This document shows positions 1 to 7,438 of a DNA stretch of 64,000 bases, piece by piece. Made by a program: the position numbers and the translations under genes. Below the pieces are notes generated by a model that saw only the letters and a program-made list of their open reading frames with translations, did not search any database and was not told the DNA's origin. Where the stretch lies: the NCBI RefSeq assembly GCF_029945965.1, contig NZ_JAQSDO010000019.1, positions 62,001-126,000 on the forward strand, read 5' to 3'. This stretch comes from Thermomonas sp. GTDB lineage: Bacteria; Pseudomonadota; Gammaproteobacteria; Xanthomonadales; Xanthomonadaceae. Within the stretch, counting starts at the first letter, position 1. Each line of letters opens with the position of its first letter.

Positions 1-21
1 GCCGAACCACCACTTGAACAT
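1..21 (-). CDS. possible start of a gene leaving the window
   Basis: Read on the minus strand, an ATG at 21-19 opens MFKWWFG and runs off the edge. An AAGG lies about nine bases upstream as a possible ribosome site. Seven codons are too few to identify anything; the aromatic start would suit a membrane protein. The rest of 22-152 shows no gene and would be the divergent promoter region shared with the alkaline phosphatase. Confidence 0.2.
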
Positions 22-152
22 GCGCGCGAGCCTTCGGGACAAGGCGCGACGATAACCCGCGCAATACGCATTCGTCAGTGCCGTCGGCGCAACACTGTCG
101 CGCCATTGCCGCATCCAGCAGCGATAATCCGGCAAGCCTTCGGGAATACCGC

Positions 153-1877
153 ATGCACCCTTCCAATTCCGCCCTTGCCTTTGCGATCTGGTTCGCCGTT
201 TCCCTTGCCGTTGCCGGATGCGCAAGCACGCCAAGCCACACGCCGCCGATGCCGACACCACAGCAACGCGACGGTATCGAGGTTGAGGTTCCGGACATCG
301 CGCGGCCCGACGGCGAGTCCGCGCAGTGGTGGTTCCGCAATGGCGCTGCGCAGGCCGCGGCGCGTGGCGCGATGACGGGCCGGGCCAAGAACGTCATCCT
401 GTTCGTAGGCGATGGCATGAGCCTGATCACGGTCGCCGCCGCGCGCATCCTGGAAGGCCAGCGCAAGGGCGGCCCCGGCGAGGAAAACCGACTGTCGTGG
501 GAGGACTTCCCGGACACCGCGTTGAGCCGGACCTACAACACCAACTCACAGACGCCGGATTCCGCCGGAACCGCAAGCGCGATGGCCACCGGTGTCAAGA
601 CCCGGCTCGGCGTACTCGGCATCGGTCAACAGGCAGTGCGCGGGGACTGCGTGCAGGCGAAGGCCGCGCGCTTGTTGACCCTGTGGGAACTGGCCGCCGC
701 CAGCGGACTTGCCACTGGCGTGGTGACCACCACCCCGGTCACCGACGCCACGCCGGCATCGACCTACAGCCATAGTGCCGAACGCAATTGGGAAAACGAC
801 AGCGACATGCCTGATGCCACGAAGGCTGCCGGCTGCGCCGACTCCGCACGCCAGCTGATCGAAACCCAGCCAGCACACGGTTTGGATGTGGTGATGGGTG
901 GCGGCCGCAAGAACTTCATGCCGACCAGTGCGCCTGACCCCGAGTATCCCGACCAAGCAGGCGAACGCCGTGACGGCCGCAATCTGATCGTAGAGTGGCA
1001 ACAGCGCCATCCGGGTGGCAGCTATGTATGGAATGCCGCGCAGCTCGCCGCAGCGCCTGTCGAAACGCCACTGCTCGCATTATTCGAACCCGATGTCATG
1101 CATTACGCGCACGACCGCACAGACGATGGCGCGGGCGAACCTTCGCTGGCGGAGATGACCCGTGCCGCCATCGCCCGCCTCTCACTCAACACGAACGGCT
1201 TCGTGCTGATGGTCGAAGGCGGACGCATCGACCATGCCCACCATGCCGGCAATGCCTTCCGCGCGCTGGACGAGACGATCGCGCTCAGCGATGCGGTGCG
1301 GGTGGCCACCGAGATGACCTCTGCAGAAGACACCCTGATCCTGGTCACCGCCGATCACTCGCATACGCTGACGTTCGCCGGCTATCCACGGCGCGGCAAC
1401 CCGATCCTGGGCAAGGTGCATGGCGGTTCGCGCGAAAGCACCGCCACCATCGACCCGACCGCACTCGCGCACGATGCCACTGGCCTGCCCTACACCACGC
1501 TTGGCTATTACAGCGGCCCCGGTTATGCCGGCGCCACCGACCAGCAGCCGGAAGGCCCGAAGTTCCTGCGCAAGCGTCCCGCCACAATCCAGGCGTCCAC
1601 TGGTGGGCGCCACGACCTCACCAACGTCGACACGGAAAACCCGGACTACCTGCAGGAAGCCCTGATACCCATGCGCAGTGAAATCCATGGCGGCGACGAT
1701 GTCGGCATCTGGGCGCGCGGTCCGGGCAGCAGCGCGGTGCGCGGCAGCGTGGAGCAGAACACGATCTTCCACTTCCTGCTGCAGGCCACGCCACGGCTTC
1801 GCGATGCGCTATGTACGAAGGGCGATTGCGATGCGAACGGCGTGCCGGTGTTGTTGCCGAAGCCAGCCTCGTTCTGA
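153..1877 (+). CDS. alkaline phosphatase, lipoprotein
   Basis: A phosphomonoesterase of the PhoA superfamily, 574 residues, probably anchored outside the cytoplasm. The start chosen gives a lipoprotein signal with lipobox LAVAGC near residue 25; an upstream in-frame ATG at 78 would bury it. Visible motifs are VGDGMS (about residue 85, metal-binding Asp), PDSAGTASAMATGVKT (about 135, nucleophilic Ser after Asp), VTTTPVTDATPA, EGGRIDHAHH (about 354) and VTADHSH (about 398), which are the metal ligands of the family in the expected order. A GGDDV segment with further ligands lies near the C-terminus. The gene stands alone, with a strong palindrome directly at its stop codon. Assignment to the family is firm; the natural substrate is not known. 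Confidence 0.93.
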   Translation: MHPSNSALAFAIWFAVSLAVAGCASTPSHTPPMPTPQQRDGIEVEVPDIARPDGESAQWWFRNGAAQAAARGAMTGRAKNVILFVGDGMSLITVAAARILEGQRKGGPGEENRLSWEDFPDTALSRTYNTNSQTPDSAGTASAMATGVKTRLGVLGIGQQAVRGDCVQAKAARLLTLWELAAASGLATGVVTTTPVTDATPASTYSHSAERNWENDSDMPDATKAAGCADSARQLIETQPAHGLDVVMGGGRKNFMPTSAPDPEYPDQAGERRDGRNLIVEWQQRHPGGSYVWNAAQLAAAPVETPLLALFEPDVMHYAHDRTDDGAGEPSLAEMTRAAIARLSLNTNGFVLMVEGGRIDHAHHAGNAFRALDETIALSDAVRVATEMTSAEDTLILVTADHSHTLTFAGYPRRGNPILGKVHGGSRESTATIDPTALAHDATGLPYTTLGYYSGPGYAGATDQQPEGPKFLRKRPATIQASTGGRHDLTNVDTENPDYLQEALIPMRSEIHGGDDVGIWARGPGSSAVRGSVEQNTIFHFLLQATPRLRDALCTKGDCDANGVPVLLPKPASF

Positions 1878-1955
1878 AAAGGGGTCAGAGAACATTTCCA
1901 CATAAATTGCACTGACTGCGGAAAGTCTCAGAGGAAATGTTCTCTGACCCCTTTT
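1877..1955. repeat. GGGGTCAGAG palindrome, likely two-way terminator
   Basis: A perfect 23-bp inverted repeat: 1877-1899 (AAAAGGGGTCAGAGAACATT, then TCC) pairs with 1933-1955, around a 33-base loop. It begins in the stop codon of the phosphatase and ends before the stop of the convergent membrane gene. A run of T follows on each strand, so it can terminate both genes. The same core occurs at 16180 and, broken by an IS30 element, at 60192, so this is a dispersed repeat and not a simple local terminator. Confidence 0.85.
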
Positions 1956-1972
1956 CTTAATAAGCCAAACCG

Positions 1973-2392
1973 CTAGAACGGCTTCGCCAGCGCCAGGTAG
2001 ACGACCACGAATAGCAGCAGCACCGGCAACTCGTTGAACCAGCGCAGCGCCTTGCCGCTGGGCAACGGACGACCAGCATCGACACCCTTCAACCAGCGCC
2101 CTGCCACGATGAAGTGGGCAAGCATCAAGGCGATGAGCAGCAACTTGACATGCAGCCAACCACCGCTGATCCGGAAATGCATCCAGAGGGCCAACCCGAA
2201 CACGAGTGCGATGCCGAACATCACATGGCCGAAGCGGTACAGGCGCCGGCCCATCAGCACCAAGCGCGCGCGCACTGCAGGCTCGTTACCGGCTTCGGCG
2301 ATATTGACCAGGATCCGCGGCAGGTAGAACACCGTGGCCATCCACGCGATCACGAACACCAAGTGAGCTGTCTTGGTCAGCATGTAGGCCAT
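1973..2392 (-). CDS. HemJ/CopD-family membrane protein
   Basis: A 139-residue four-helix membrane protein of the HemJ (protoporphyrinogen oxidase)/CopD type. The family marks are visible: a His in the first helix (KTAHLVFVIAW), FYLPRILVN just after it with the conserved Arg, WLHVKLLL in the third helix with the conserved Lys, and a C-terminal NELPVLLLFVVV. HemJ makes protoporphyrin IX in many Gram-negative bacteria that lack HemG and HemY; that this protein does so is inferred from these residues. The start at 2392 is chosen because AGAGGA lies nine bases upstream; a GTG nine codons earlier has no ribosome site. It faces the phosphatase and diverges from the methyltransferase. Confidence 0.75.
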   Translation of the reverse strand: MAYMLTKTAHLVFVIAWMATVFYLPRILVNIAEAGNEPAVRARLVLMGRRLYRFGHVMFGIALVFGLALWMHFRISGGWLHVKLLLIALMLAHFIVAGRWLKGVDAGRPLPSGKALRWFNELPVLLLFVVVYLALAKPF

Positions 2393-2444
2393 CGATGCAA
2401 ATCCTCTGGTGGAAGCCACTGATTCAAGCCACTAGGATGCCACG

Positions 2445-3038
2445 ATGACCAAGACCTATGACCGCGACTACTTTGACCGCTGGTACCGCCGTGGCGGCAT
2501 TGGCGATACTGCGCGCCTCACGCGCAAGGTCGCGCTGGCAGTGGCGACCGCCGAATACCACCTGGAACGCCCGCTGCGCAGCGTGCTCGACATCGGCTGT
2601 GGCGAAGGTGCGTGGCGCGCGCCGCTGCGCAAGCTGCGGCCAAAAGTCGAATACATCGGCTTCGACGCCAGCGAGTACGCAGTATCGCGCTATGGCCGCA
2701 GTCGCGGCCTGCACTTGGCGCGTTTTGGCGATTTCGAATTCCTGCGCCCGTGCGGCCCGGTTGACCTGCTGGTCTGCAGCGACGTGCTGCATTACCTGCC
2801 GACCCGCGAGCTGGAACGCGGCCTGCCGGCGCTGGCGGACCTGTGTGGCGGCGTTGCTTTCATCGAAACCTTCACCCGCGAAGACCAGGCCGTGGGCGAT
2901 GAGGACGAGTTCAAGTCGCGCCCGGTGCGCTTCTATCGCGAGCGCCTGCGCGCCACCGGCCTGCGCCCGCTGGGCTCGCAATGCTGGCTGTCACCCGGAC
3001 TGGTGGAGCGCGCCACGGCGCTTGAGTTGCCGGAGTAA
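2445..3038 (+). CDS. class I SAM-dependent methyltransferase
   Basis: A 197-residue soluble protein with the Rossmann methyltransferase signature. Motif I is VLDIGCGEGAW (about residues 47-57), an acidic end to strand 2 is seen in YIGFDASEYAV, and motif IV is DLLVCSDVLHYLP. It resembles small-molecule methyltransferases more than rRNA enzymes, but nothing shows the substrate. The start region is shared with the divergent HemJ-like gene 52 bases away. The next gene is on the same strand after 81 bases and looks unrelated. Confidence 0.82.
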   Translation: MTKTYDRDYFDRWYRRGGIGDTARLTRKVALAVATAEYHLERPLRSVLDIGCGEGAWRAPLRKLRPKVEYIGFDASEYAVSRYGRSRGLHLARFGDFEFLRPCGPVDLLVCSDVLHYLPTRELERGLPALADLCGGVAFIETFTREDQAVGDEDEFKSRPVRFYRERLRATGLRPLGSQCWLSPGLVERATALELPE

Positions 3039-3119
3039 CGAAAATCGTGACATCCGTCACGAGCGGCCATGATTCATACGTTATGCTGCACCGCCGCAAA
3101 ACATAAGTTGCCCGACACG

Positions 3120-4646
3120 ATGCTGCTCTACCAATGGCACGAATTCTGGCGCGCGGGGATGGCGCCGTACACCTACTTCGCCGATGCCGGCGCCAAGATG
3201 TACGCCGCCAACGACAGCTGGCTGTCGTCACTCCCCGGCGCGCCGCGTACGGCTGCCGCGTGCGAGCTGATGTACCGGCTGGGCAAGGAATACGAGAAGC
3301 CGGAATTCGGCATTCACCAGATCGAGGTGGAAGGCCTGTCGATTCCGGTGGTTGAGCGGGTCGCCATGGAGAAGCCGTTCTGCCGGCTGCTGCGCTTCAA
3401 GCGCTACCACGACCAGGCCGACGGACTGGCGCGAATGAAGGACGACCCGACCGTACTGGTGGTCGCGCCGCTGTCGGGCCACCATGCCACGCTGCTCCGC
3501 AACACCGTGAGCACATTGCTTGCCGACCACAAGGTGTTCGTCACCGACTGGACTGATGCACGCATGGTGCCGGCCGAGGACGGTGAGTTCCGCTTGGACG
3601 ACTATGTCGCCTACATCGAAGAATTCATCCGCCACATCGGCACCGACAACCTGCACGTGATCAGCGTGTGCCAGCCGACCGTGCCGGTGCTCGCCGCGAT
3701 TTCGCTGATGGCCGGGCGCGGCGAGCCGTTGCCGAAATCGATGGTGATGATGGGCGGGCCGATCGATCCCCGCGAATCACCCACTTCGGTCAACAACCTC
3801 GCCACCCGCCAGCCTCTGTCCTGGTTCGAGAACAACGTGATCCACACGGTTCCGACCAACTATCCGGGCCACGGACGCCAGGTGTATCCCGGCTTCCTGC
3901 AGCATCTTGGTTTCGTGGCGATGAACCCCGAACGCCACGGCACCTCGCACTGGGATTTCTACCAGGACCTGCTGAAGGGCGACCTTAGCTCCGCTGAATC
4001 GCATCGCAAGTTCTACGACGAATACAACGCCGTGCTGGACATGCCTGCGCAGTACTACCTCGACACCATTCGCGTGGTGTTCCAGGAATTCCTGTTGCCG
4101 CGCGGTTTGTGGGATGTTGCAGGCGAGCGCGTGGATCCATCGAAGATCCGCGACTGCGCGCTGTTCACGATCGAAGGCGAGCTGGACGACATCTCCGGCG
4201 AAGGCCAGACCCGAGCCGCGCACAAACTGTGCACCGGCATCCCGAAGGCCGACCAGCAACACCTGACCGTCCAAGGCGCCGGCCATTTCGGCATCTTCAG
4301 CGGCCGACGCTGGCGCACCCAGGTTTATCCGCAGGTCAAGGCATTCATTGCCGACCACTCGACCGCCAAGCCTTCGCCTGTTGCTGAACCGCTGGCGGCA
4401 ACACCCGCACCGACACGCAAGGCGCCTGAGAACAGCGCAGTGCCGAGTAAGACAGCTTCGAAGAAATCGGCTTCGAAGAAATCGGCTTCAAAAAAGCCCA
4501 CTCTCCAGAAGACAGCGCCGGAAAAATCCACCTTGAAACCTGCAGACACAAGGAAGGCGAGCCCAACGCCGACTGTTGCAAAGAAGGCAGCGGTTGCCAA
4601 GACAGTCTCGAAACCGGCAGGAAAGAAAAAACCTGCGTCTAAGTAG
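3120..4646 (+). CDS. phaZ: intracellular polyhydroxyalkanoate depolymerase with basic tail
   Basis: An intracellular PHB/PHA depolymerase of the PhaZ1 (Ralstonia) type, which breaks down storage polyester on native granules. The start MLLYQWHEF matches the family; an upstream ATG at 3069 does not. The nucleophile is Cys184 in SVCQPTVPVLAA, one position from Cys183 of Ralstonia PhaZ1. The likely acid and His are in GELDDISGEGQT and GAGHFGIFSG. There is no signal peptide. The catalytic part ends near residue 420, the usual length of the family. It is followed by about 85 residues rich in Lys, Ala, Ser and Pro with repeated SKKSA units (4435-4643), like histone H1 or the DNA-binding tail of PhaM. 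No synthase or phasin gene is in the window. A terminator follows. Confidence 0.9.
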   Translation: MLLYQWHEFWRAGMAPYTYFADAGAKMYAANDSWLSSLPGAPRTAAACELMYRLGKEYEKPEFGIHQIEVEGLSIPVVERVAMEKPFCRLLRFKRYHDQADGLARMKDDPTVLVVAPLSGHHATLLRNTVSTLLADHKVFVTDWTDARMVPAEDGEFRLDDYVAYIEEFIRHIGTDNLHVISVCQPTVPVLAAISLMAGRGEPLPKSMVMMGGPIDPRESPTSVNNLATRQPLSWFENNVIHTVPTNYPGHGRQVYPGFLQHLGFVAMNPERHGTSHWDFYQDLLKGDLSSAESHRKFYDEYNAVLDMPAQYYLDTIRVVFQEFLLPRGLWDVAGERVDPSKIRDCALFTIEGELDDISGEGQTRAAHKLCTGIPKADQQHLTVQGAGHFGIFSGRRWRTQVYPQVKAFIADHSTAKPSPVAEPLAATPAPTRKAPENSAVPSKTASKKSASKKSASKKPTLQKTAPEKSTLKPADTRKASPTPTVAKKAAVAKTVSKPAGKKKPASK

Positions 4647-4673
4647 TCCATCGTAGCGACAATGCAGACACAA

Positions 4674-4699
4674 AAAACGCCCGCTAACGCGGGTGTTTT
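4674..4699. terminator. two-way terminator
   Basis: An 11-bp stem (AAAACGCCCGC/GCGGGTGTTTT, one G-T pair) around a TAAC loop with A and T runs on the outside, between the convergent phaZ and sensor-protein genes. Confidence 0.85.
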
Positions 4700-4760
4700 C
4701 TTTTCAGGGACGAGCTGCCTACGACCCCGGCCGGCACGAGCAAGCCGGGGATACGCTGCC

Positions 4761-5684
4761 TCAGCTGTCCCGTGACGCGTGAACCAGCAGGTGCTTGGCC
4801 AGGCGCCCGTGGAGCAGGCCGACGCCGCGGGCAAGGTGCAACGTGCCGAACAGGATCGCCACGCCGGCGGCGAACAGCAGTGGCAGCTGCCACCACAGGT
4901 TCATGCTGTTTTGGCCCCACCAGTCGCCGACGAACCAGTTGTTGTCGACGTAACCGATCCACACCAGCAGCGGTGCGGCGATGAAGGCCAGCGACACGCT
5001 GAGCAGGGTCACAGCGACGGTGAAATACGCGGTGCCCAGCGGCAGCATCAGCAGGAAATACAGTTGCGTGCTCCAGGTTCGCGGATCTGTAAACATGTCC
5101 GCGATCCGCTGCAGCCACGGCTTGCCACGGGCCTCGTACAGGGGACGCCGTGGCATCCGCTCGCCAAGCATCACCTCGACGATCCGGCCCTCCACCAGCG
5201 ACAGCACCCGTACCGATCCGAAATACAGGATCACGAACGGGATGCCGATGATCAGGATCGCCAGGCCAAACGACATCGATATGCCGGTGACGACCCAGGT
5301 GAAATAGAAGATGCCGGTGGCCAGCGACAGCAGCATGTAGAACAGCGATGCGTAGGTGCGCGTATCGGCGATCACCCCGAAGAAGCGACCGAGGATCGAC
5401 GTGCGCGGCGGCGGCGGCGGCGCGCGCAGGGCGGTCTGTACCCTGACCTCGGTATCGCGGTAGATGTCGGCAACCTCATTCGGCGCGCCATAGCTGCCGG
5501 CCACGGTGGCAATCACTTCGGCCTCTGACTTGCCTGGATTGGCGGCCAGCTCCGAACGCAGGTAATCCTCGGCGTCGTAGAGCGCGTCCTGTGCCAGCGC
5601 GCGGTCGCAACCGTCCAGGGCACGACGCAGGCGCTCCAGGTACGCGGGAATGGTGGTGGGCAGGTCGGACTGGAAGGCATTCAT
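4761..5684 (-). CDS. HAAS/sensor-domain membrane protein
   Basis: A 307-residue protein with a soluble N-terminal segment of about 85 residues that matches the HAAS/DUF1700 helical domain (LERLRRALDGCD, DAEDYLRSEL, then GAPNEVADIY). Two repeated membrane blocks of the putative sensor domain type follow: paired hydrophobic helices near residues 130-190 and 225-290. Such proteins are typically encoded next to a PadR regulator, as here, where the two genes overlap by four bases (ATGA). The HAAS part is thought to bind the PadR protein or its signal. What is sensed is unknown. The TM spacing and operon make the family call good and the function open. Confidence 0.75.
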   Translation of the reverse strand: MNAFQSDLPTTIPAYLERLRRALDGCDRALAQDALYDAEDYLRSELAANPGKSEAEVIATVAGSYGAPNEVADIYRDTEVRVQTALRAPPPPPRTSILGRFFGVIADTRTYASLFYMLLSLATGIFYFTWVVTGISMSFGLAILIIGIPFVILYFGSVRVLSLVEGRIVEVMLGERMPRRPLYEARGKPWLQRIADMFTDPRTWSTQLYFLLMLPLGTAYFTVAVTLLSVSLAFIAAPLLVWIGYVDNNWFVGDWWGQNSMNLWWQLPLLFAAGVAILFGTLHLARGVGLLHGRLAKHLLVHASRDS

Positions 5685-6040
5685 GCGGACGGGTCCTTGA
5701 GCACGGAATCTAGGGAATCGCGGGTGGCGCGCCAGGCGGCGCTCCAGTCGACCAGGGCCTCGCGGCCAGCGCTGGTCACGCGGTAGTAGCGGCGCGGCGG
5801 TCCGCTAACGGATGGCTCGACGAAACTGTCCAGCAAGCCGGCCGCTTCGAGATTGCGCAACACCGGGTAGAGCGCGCTCTGCTTGCCGGCCAGCACGCCA
5901 TCACCGGTCTGTTCCAGTCGCTTGGCGATCTGGTAGCCGTACATCGGCTCGGCATCCGCAGCGACCACCGCCAGCAAGGCCAGCGACACGGTGCCGGCGC
6001 TGAGTTCCTTGTGGAATTTGCGTAGCAGGACTTCGTCCAT
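5681..6040 (-). CDS. PadR-family transcriptional regulator
   Basis: A 119-residue winged-helix repressor. PadR features are visible: MYGYQIAKRLEQ (helix 2-3), GVLAGKQSALYPVLRNLEAAGLL (recognition helix) and the wing PPRRYYRVTSAGREAL. The start at 6040 is preceded by GGAG eight bases upstream; a GTG three codons earlier has no ribosome site. It is the first gene of a two-gene unit with the membrane HAAS protein. PadR proteins usually repress their own operon, and an AT-rich stretch with two TCGATA copies lies just upstream. Confidence 0.88.
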   Translation of the reverse strand: MDEVLLRKFHKELSAGTVSLALLAVVAADAEPMYGYQIAKRLEQTGDGVLAGKQSALYPVLRNLEAAGLLDSFVEPSVSGPPRRYYRVTSAGREALVDWSAAWRATRDSLDSVLKDPSA

Positions 6041-6064
6041 TGGGGCCACTCCACTAATCGTGAG

Positions 6065-6088
6065 TCGATACTACTATTAATTTCGATA
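6065..6088. promoter_or_regulatory. candidate PadR operator/promoter
   Basis: Just upstream of the padR-type gene is an unusually AT-rich stretch carrying TCGATA twice, 18 bp apart (6065-6070 and 6083-6088), with ACTACTATTAATT between. The composition and position suit the autoregulated promoter of a PadR operon. The repeats are direct, not a clean palindrome, so this stays a candidate. Confidence 0.3.
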
Positions 6089-6200
6089 TAGCAAATATGC
6101 CAGTAGTCATGTAGATCGGGCTTTCGACATGGCGTCGACACCGCATCGACATTCGCTGCGCTAGTTTCGGACCACACTAAAGATGCGAAGGAGGTTCGCC

Positions 6201-6383
6201 ATGCCCCGCGGAGATAAATCGGCTTATACCGACAAGCAGAAACGCCAGGCCGAACACATCGAAGAAAGCGAACGCGAGCAAGGGCGCTCCAAGGAAGCAG
6301 CTGAGCGGATTGCCTGGGCCACAGTCAACAAGCAGGATGGCGGCGGCAAGAAGTCAGGTAGCGGGCGCAAGAAGGCCGGTTAG
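6201..6383 (+). CDS. small basic KGG-type stress protein
   Basis: A 60-residue, highly charged protein (MPRGDKSAYTDKQKRQAEHI at its start, then AWATVNKQDGGGKKSGSGRK). Close relatives are widespread in Proteobacteria and usually carry the label plasmid stabilization protein, with no proven basis that I know. The GGGKKSGSGR end recalls the KGG motif of small stress-induced proteins. A strong AAGGAGG sits seven bases before this ATG and decides the start over an upstream ATG at 6183. Confidence 0.8.
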   Translation: MPRGDKSAYTDKQKRQAEHIEESEREQGRSKEAAERIAWATVNKQDGGGKKSGSGRKKAG

Positions 6384-6448
6384 TTCGGCGGGCTTCGGTC
6401 TTGCGGCCGCACGCTATGCTTCCCGCTTCCCGGATCGGAGTTCAATCC

Positions 6449-7369
6449 ATGCGTGTCGCACTGTTGGCCATCGCCTTGTCACTCGCCGTGGTTGTACCTG
6501 CAAGCGCGCAGGATGCTTCGAAGACGAAGCCCCGCAGTGCAAAGGACATCATCGATGCCGCGCCGGCCTCGGCATGGCGCACGCTGGATCCGGCCAACAC
6601 GCTGTACATGGAACTGGATACTGGCCGAGTCATTATCGAACTGGCGCCGGGCTTCGCGCCCCAGCACGTCGCCAATATCAAGACGATGGCCAAGGGCGGA
6701 TTCTGGGACGGACTGTCGATCTACCGATCGCAGGACAATTTCGTGGTCCAGTTCGGCGATGCCGATGCGGATGACAAGGCGAAGGCCAAACCGTTCCCTG
6801 ACGGAACCAGGCAGCACCTGCCCGCTGAGTTCACCCGGTCAGACAAAAGCACGCACTTTGATCGCCTGCCCGATGTCGATGGCTGGGCGCCGCAGGTCGG
6901 CTTTATCGACGGCTTCCCCACTGCGCGCGACCCGAAGTCTGGCAAGGCCTGGCTGACCCATTGCTACGGCATGCTGGGCGCCGGCCGCAGCAACGAACCG
7001 GACAGCAGCATCGGCGCGGAACTTTATGTGGTGATCGGCCAGGCGCCGCGAGCGCTGGATCGCCAGCTGAGTGCAGTTGGCCGCGTGGTCAAGGGCATGG
7101 ACCTGCTCAGCACCATTACCCGTGGCCCGGAACCGATGGGCTTCTATGACAAAGCCGAGCAGCGCACCACGATCAAGGCGATCCACGTGGCCAGTGAAGT
7201 GCCGGAAAGCGAGCGCACGCCGTTGCAACTGCTGCGCACCGACAGCCAGGCCTTCATCGATGCCACCGAAGCGCGCCGCAACCGCGTGGATGATTTCTAC
7301 AAGATCCCGGCCGGCCACATCGACCTGTGCAACGTGCCGTTGCCGGTACGTGCGCTGCTGGCCAGGTAA
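6449..7369 (+). CDS. secreted cyclophilin-type peptidyl-prolyl isomerase
   Basis: A 306-residue protein with a cleavable signal peptide ([20 protein letters not shown]). A cyclophilin-like domain opens with [21 protein letters not shown], followed by [20 protein letters not shown], where the family has FHRVI..F..QGG. The Arg of that block is kept and the segment [15 protein letters not shown] fits the later strands. An insert of about 60 residues (KAKPFPDG to DPKSGKAW) and a 60-residue C-terminal extension make it longer than a minimal cyclophilin. It likely folds periplasmic proteins. A CGGAG precedes this ATG. A strong terminator follows. Confidence 0.82.
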   Translation: MRVALLAIALSLAVVVPASAQDASKTKPRSAKDIIDAAPASAWRTLDPANTLYMELDTGRVIIELAPGFAPQHVANIKTMAKGGFWDGLSIYRSQDNFVVQFGDADADDKAKAKPFPDGTRQHLPAEFTRSDKSTHFDRLPDVDGWAPQVGFIDGFPTARDPKSGKAWLTHCYGMLGAGRSNEPDSSIGAELYVVIGQAPRALDRQLSAVGRVVKGMDLLSTITRGPEPMGFYDKAEQRTTIKAIHVASEVPESERTPLQLLRTDSQAFIDATEARRNRVDDFYKIPAGHIDLCNVPLPVRALLAR

Positions 7370-7385
7370 GTAGGCTGCATTCATG

Positions 7386-7412
7386 AAAAAGGCGGCCATT
7401 GGCCGCCTTTTT
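7386..7412. terminator. two-way terminator
   Basis: A GGCGGCCA/TGGCCGCC stem flanked by A5 and T5, between the convergent isomerase and TonB-receptor genes. Confidence 0.92.
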
Positions 7413-7438
7413 CGTTTCACTGAGTCGTCAGCTGTTGC

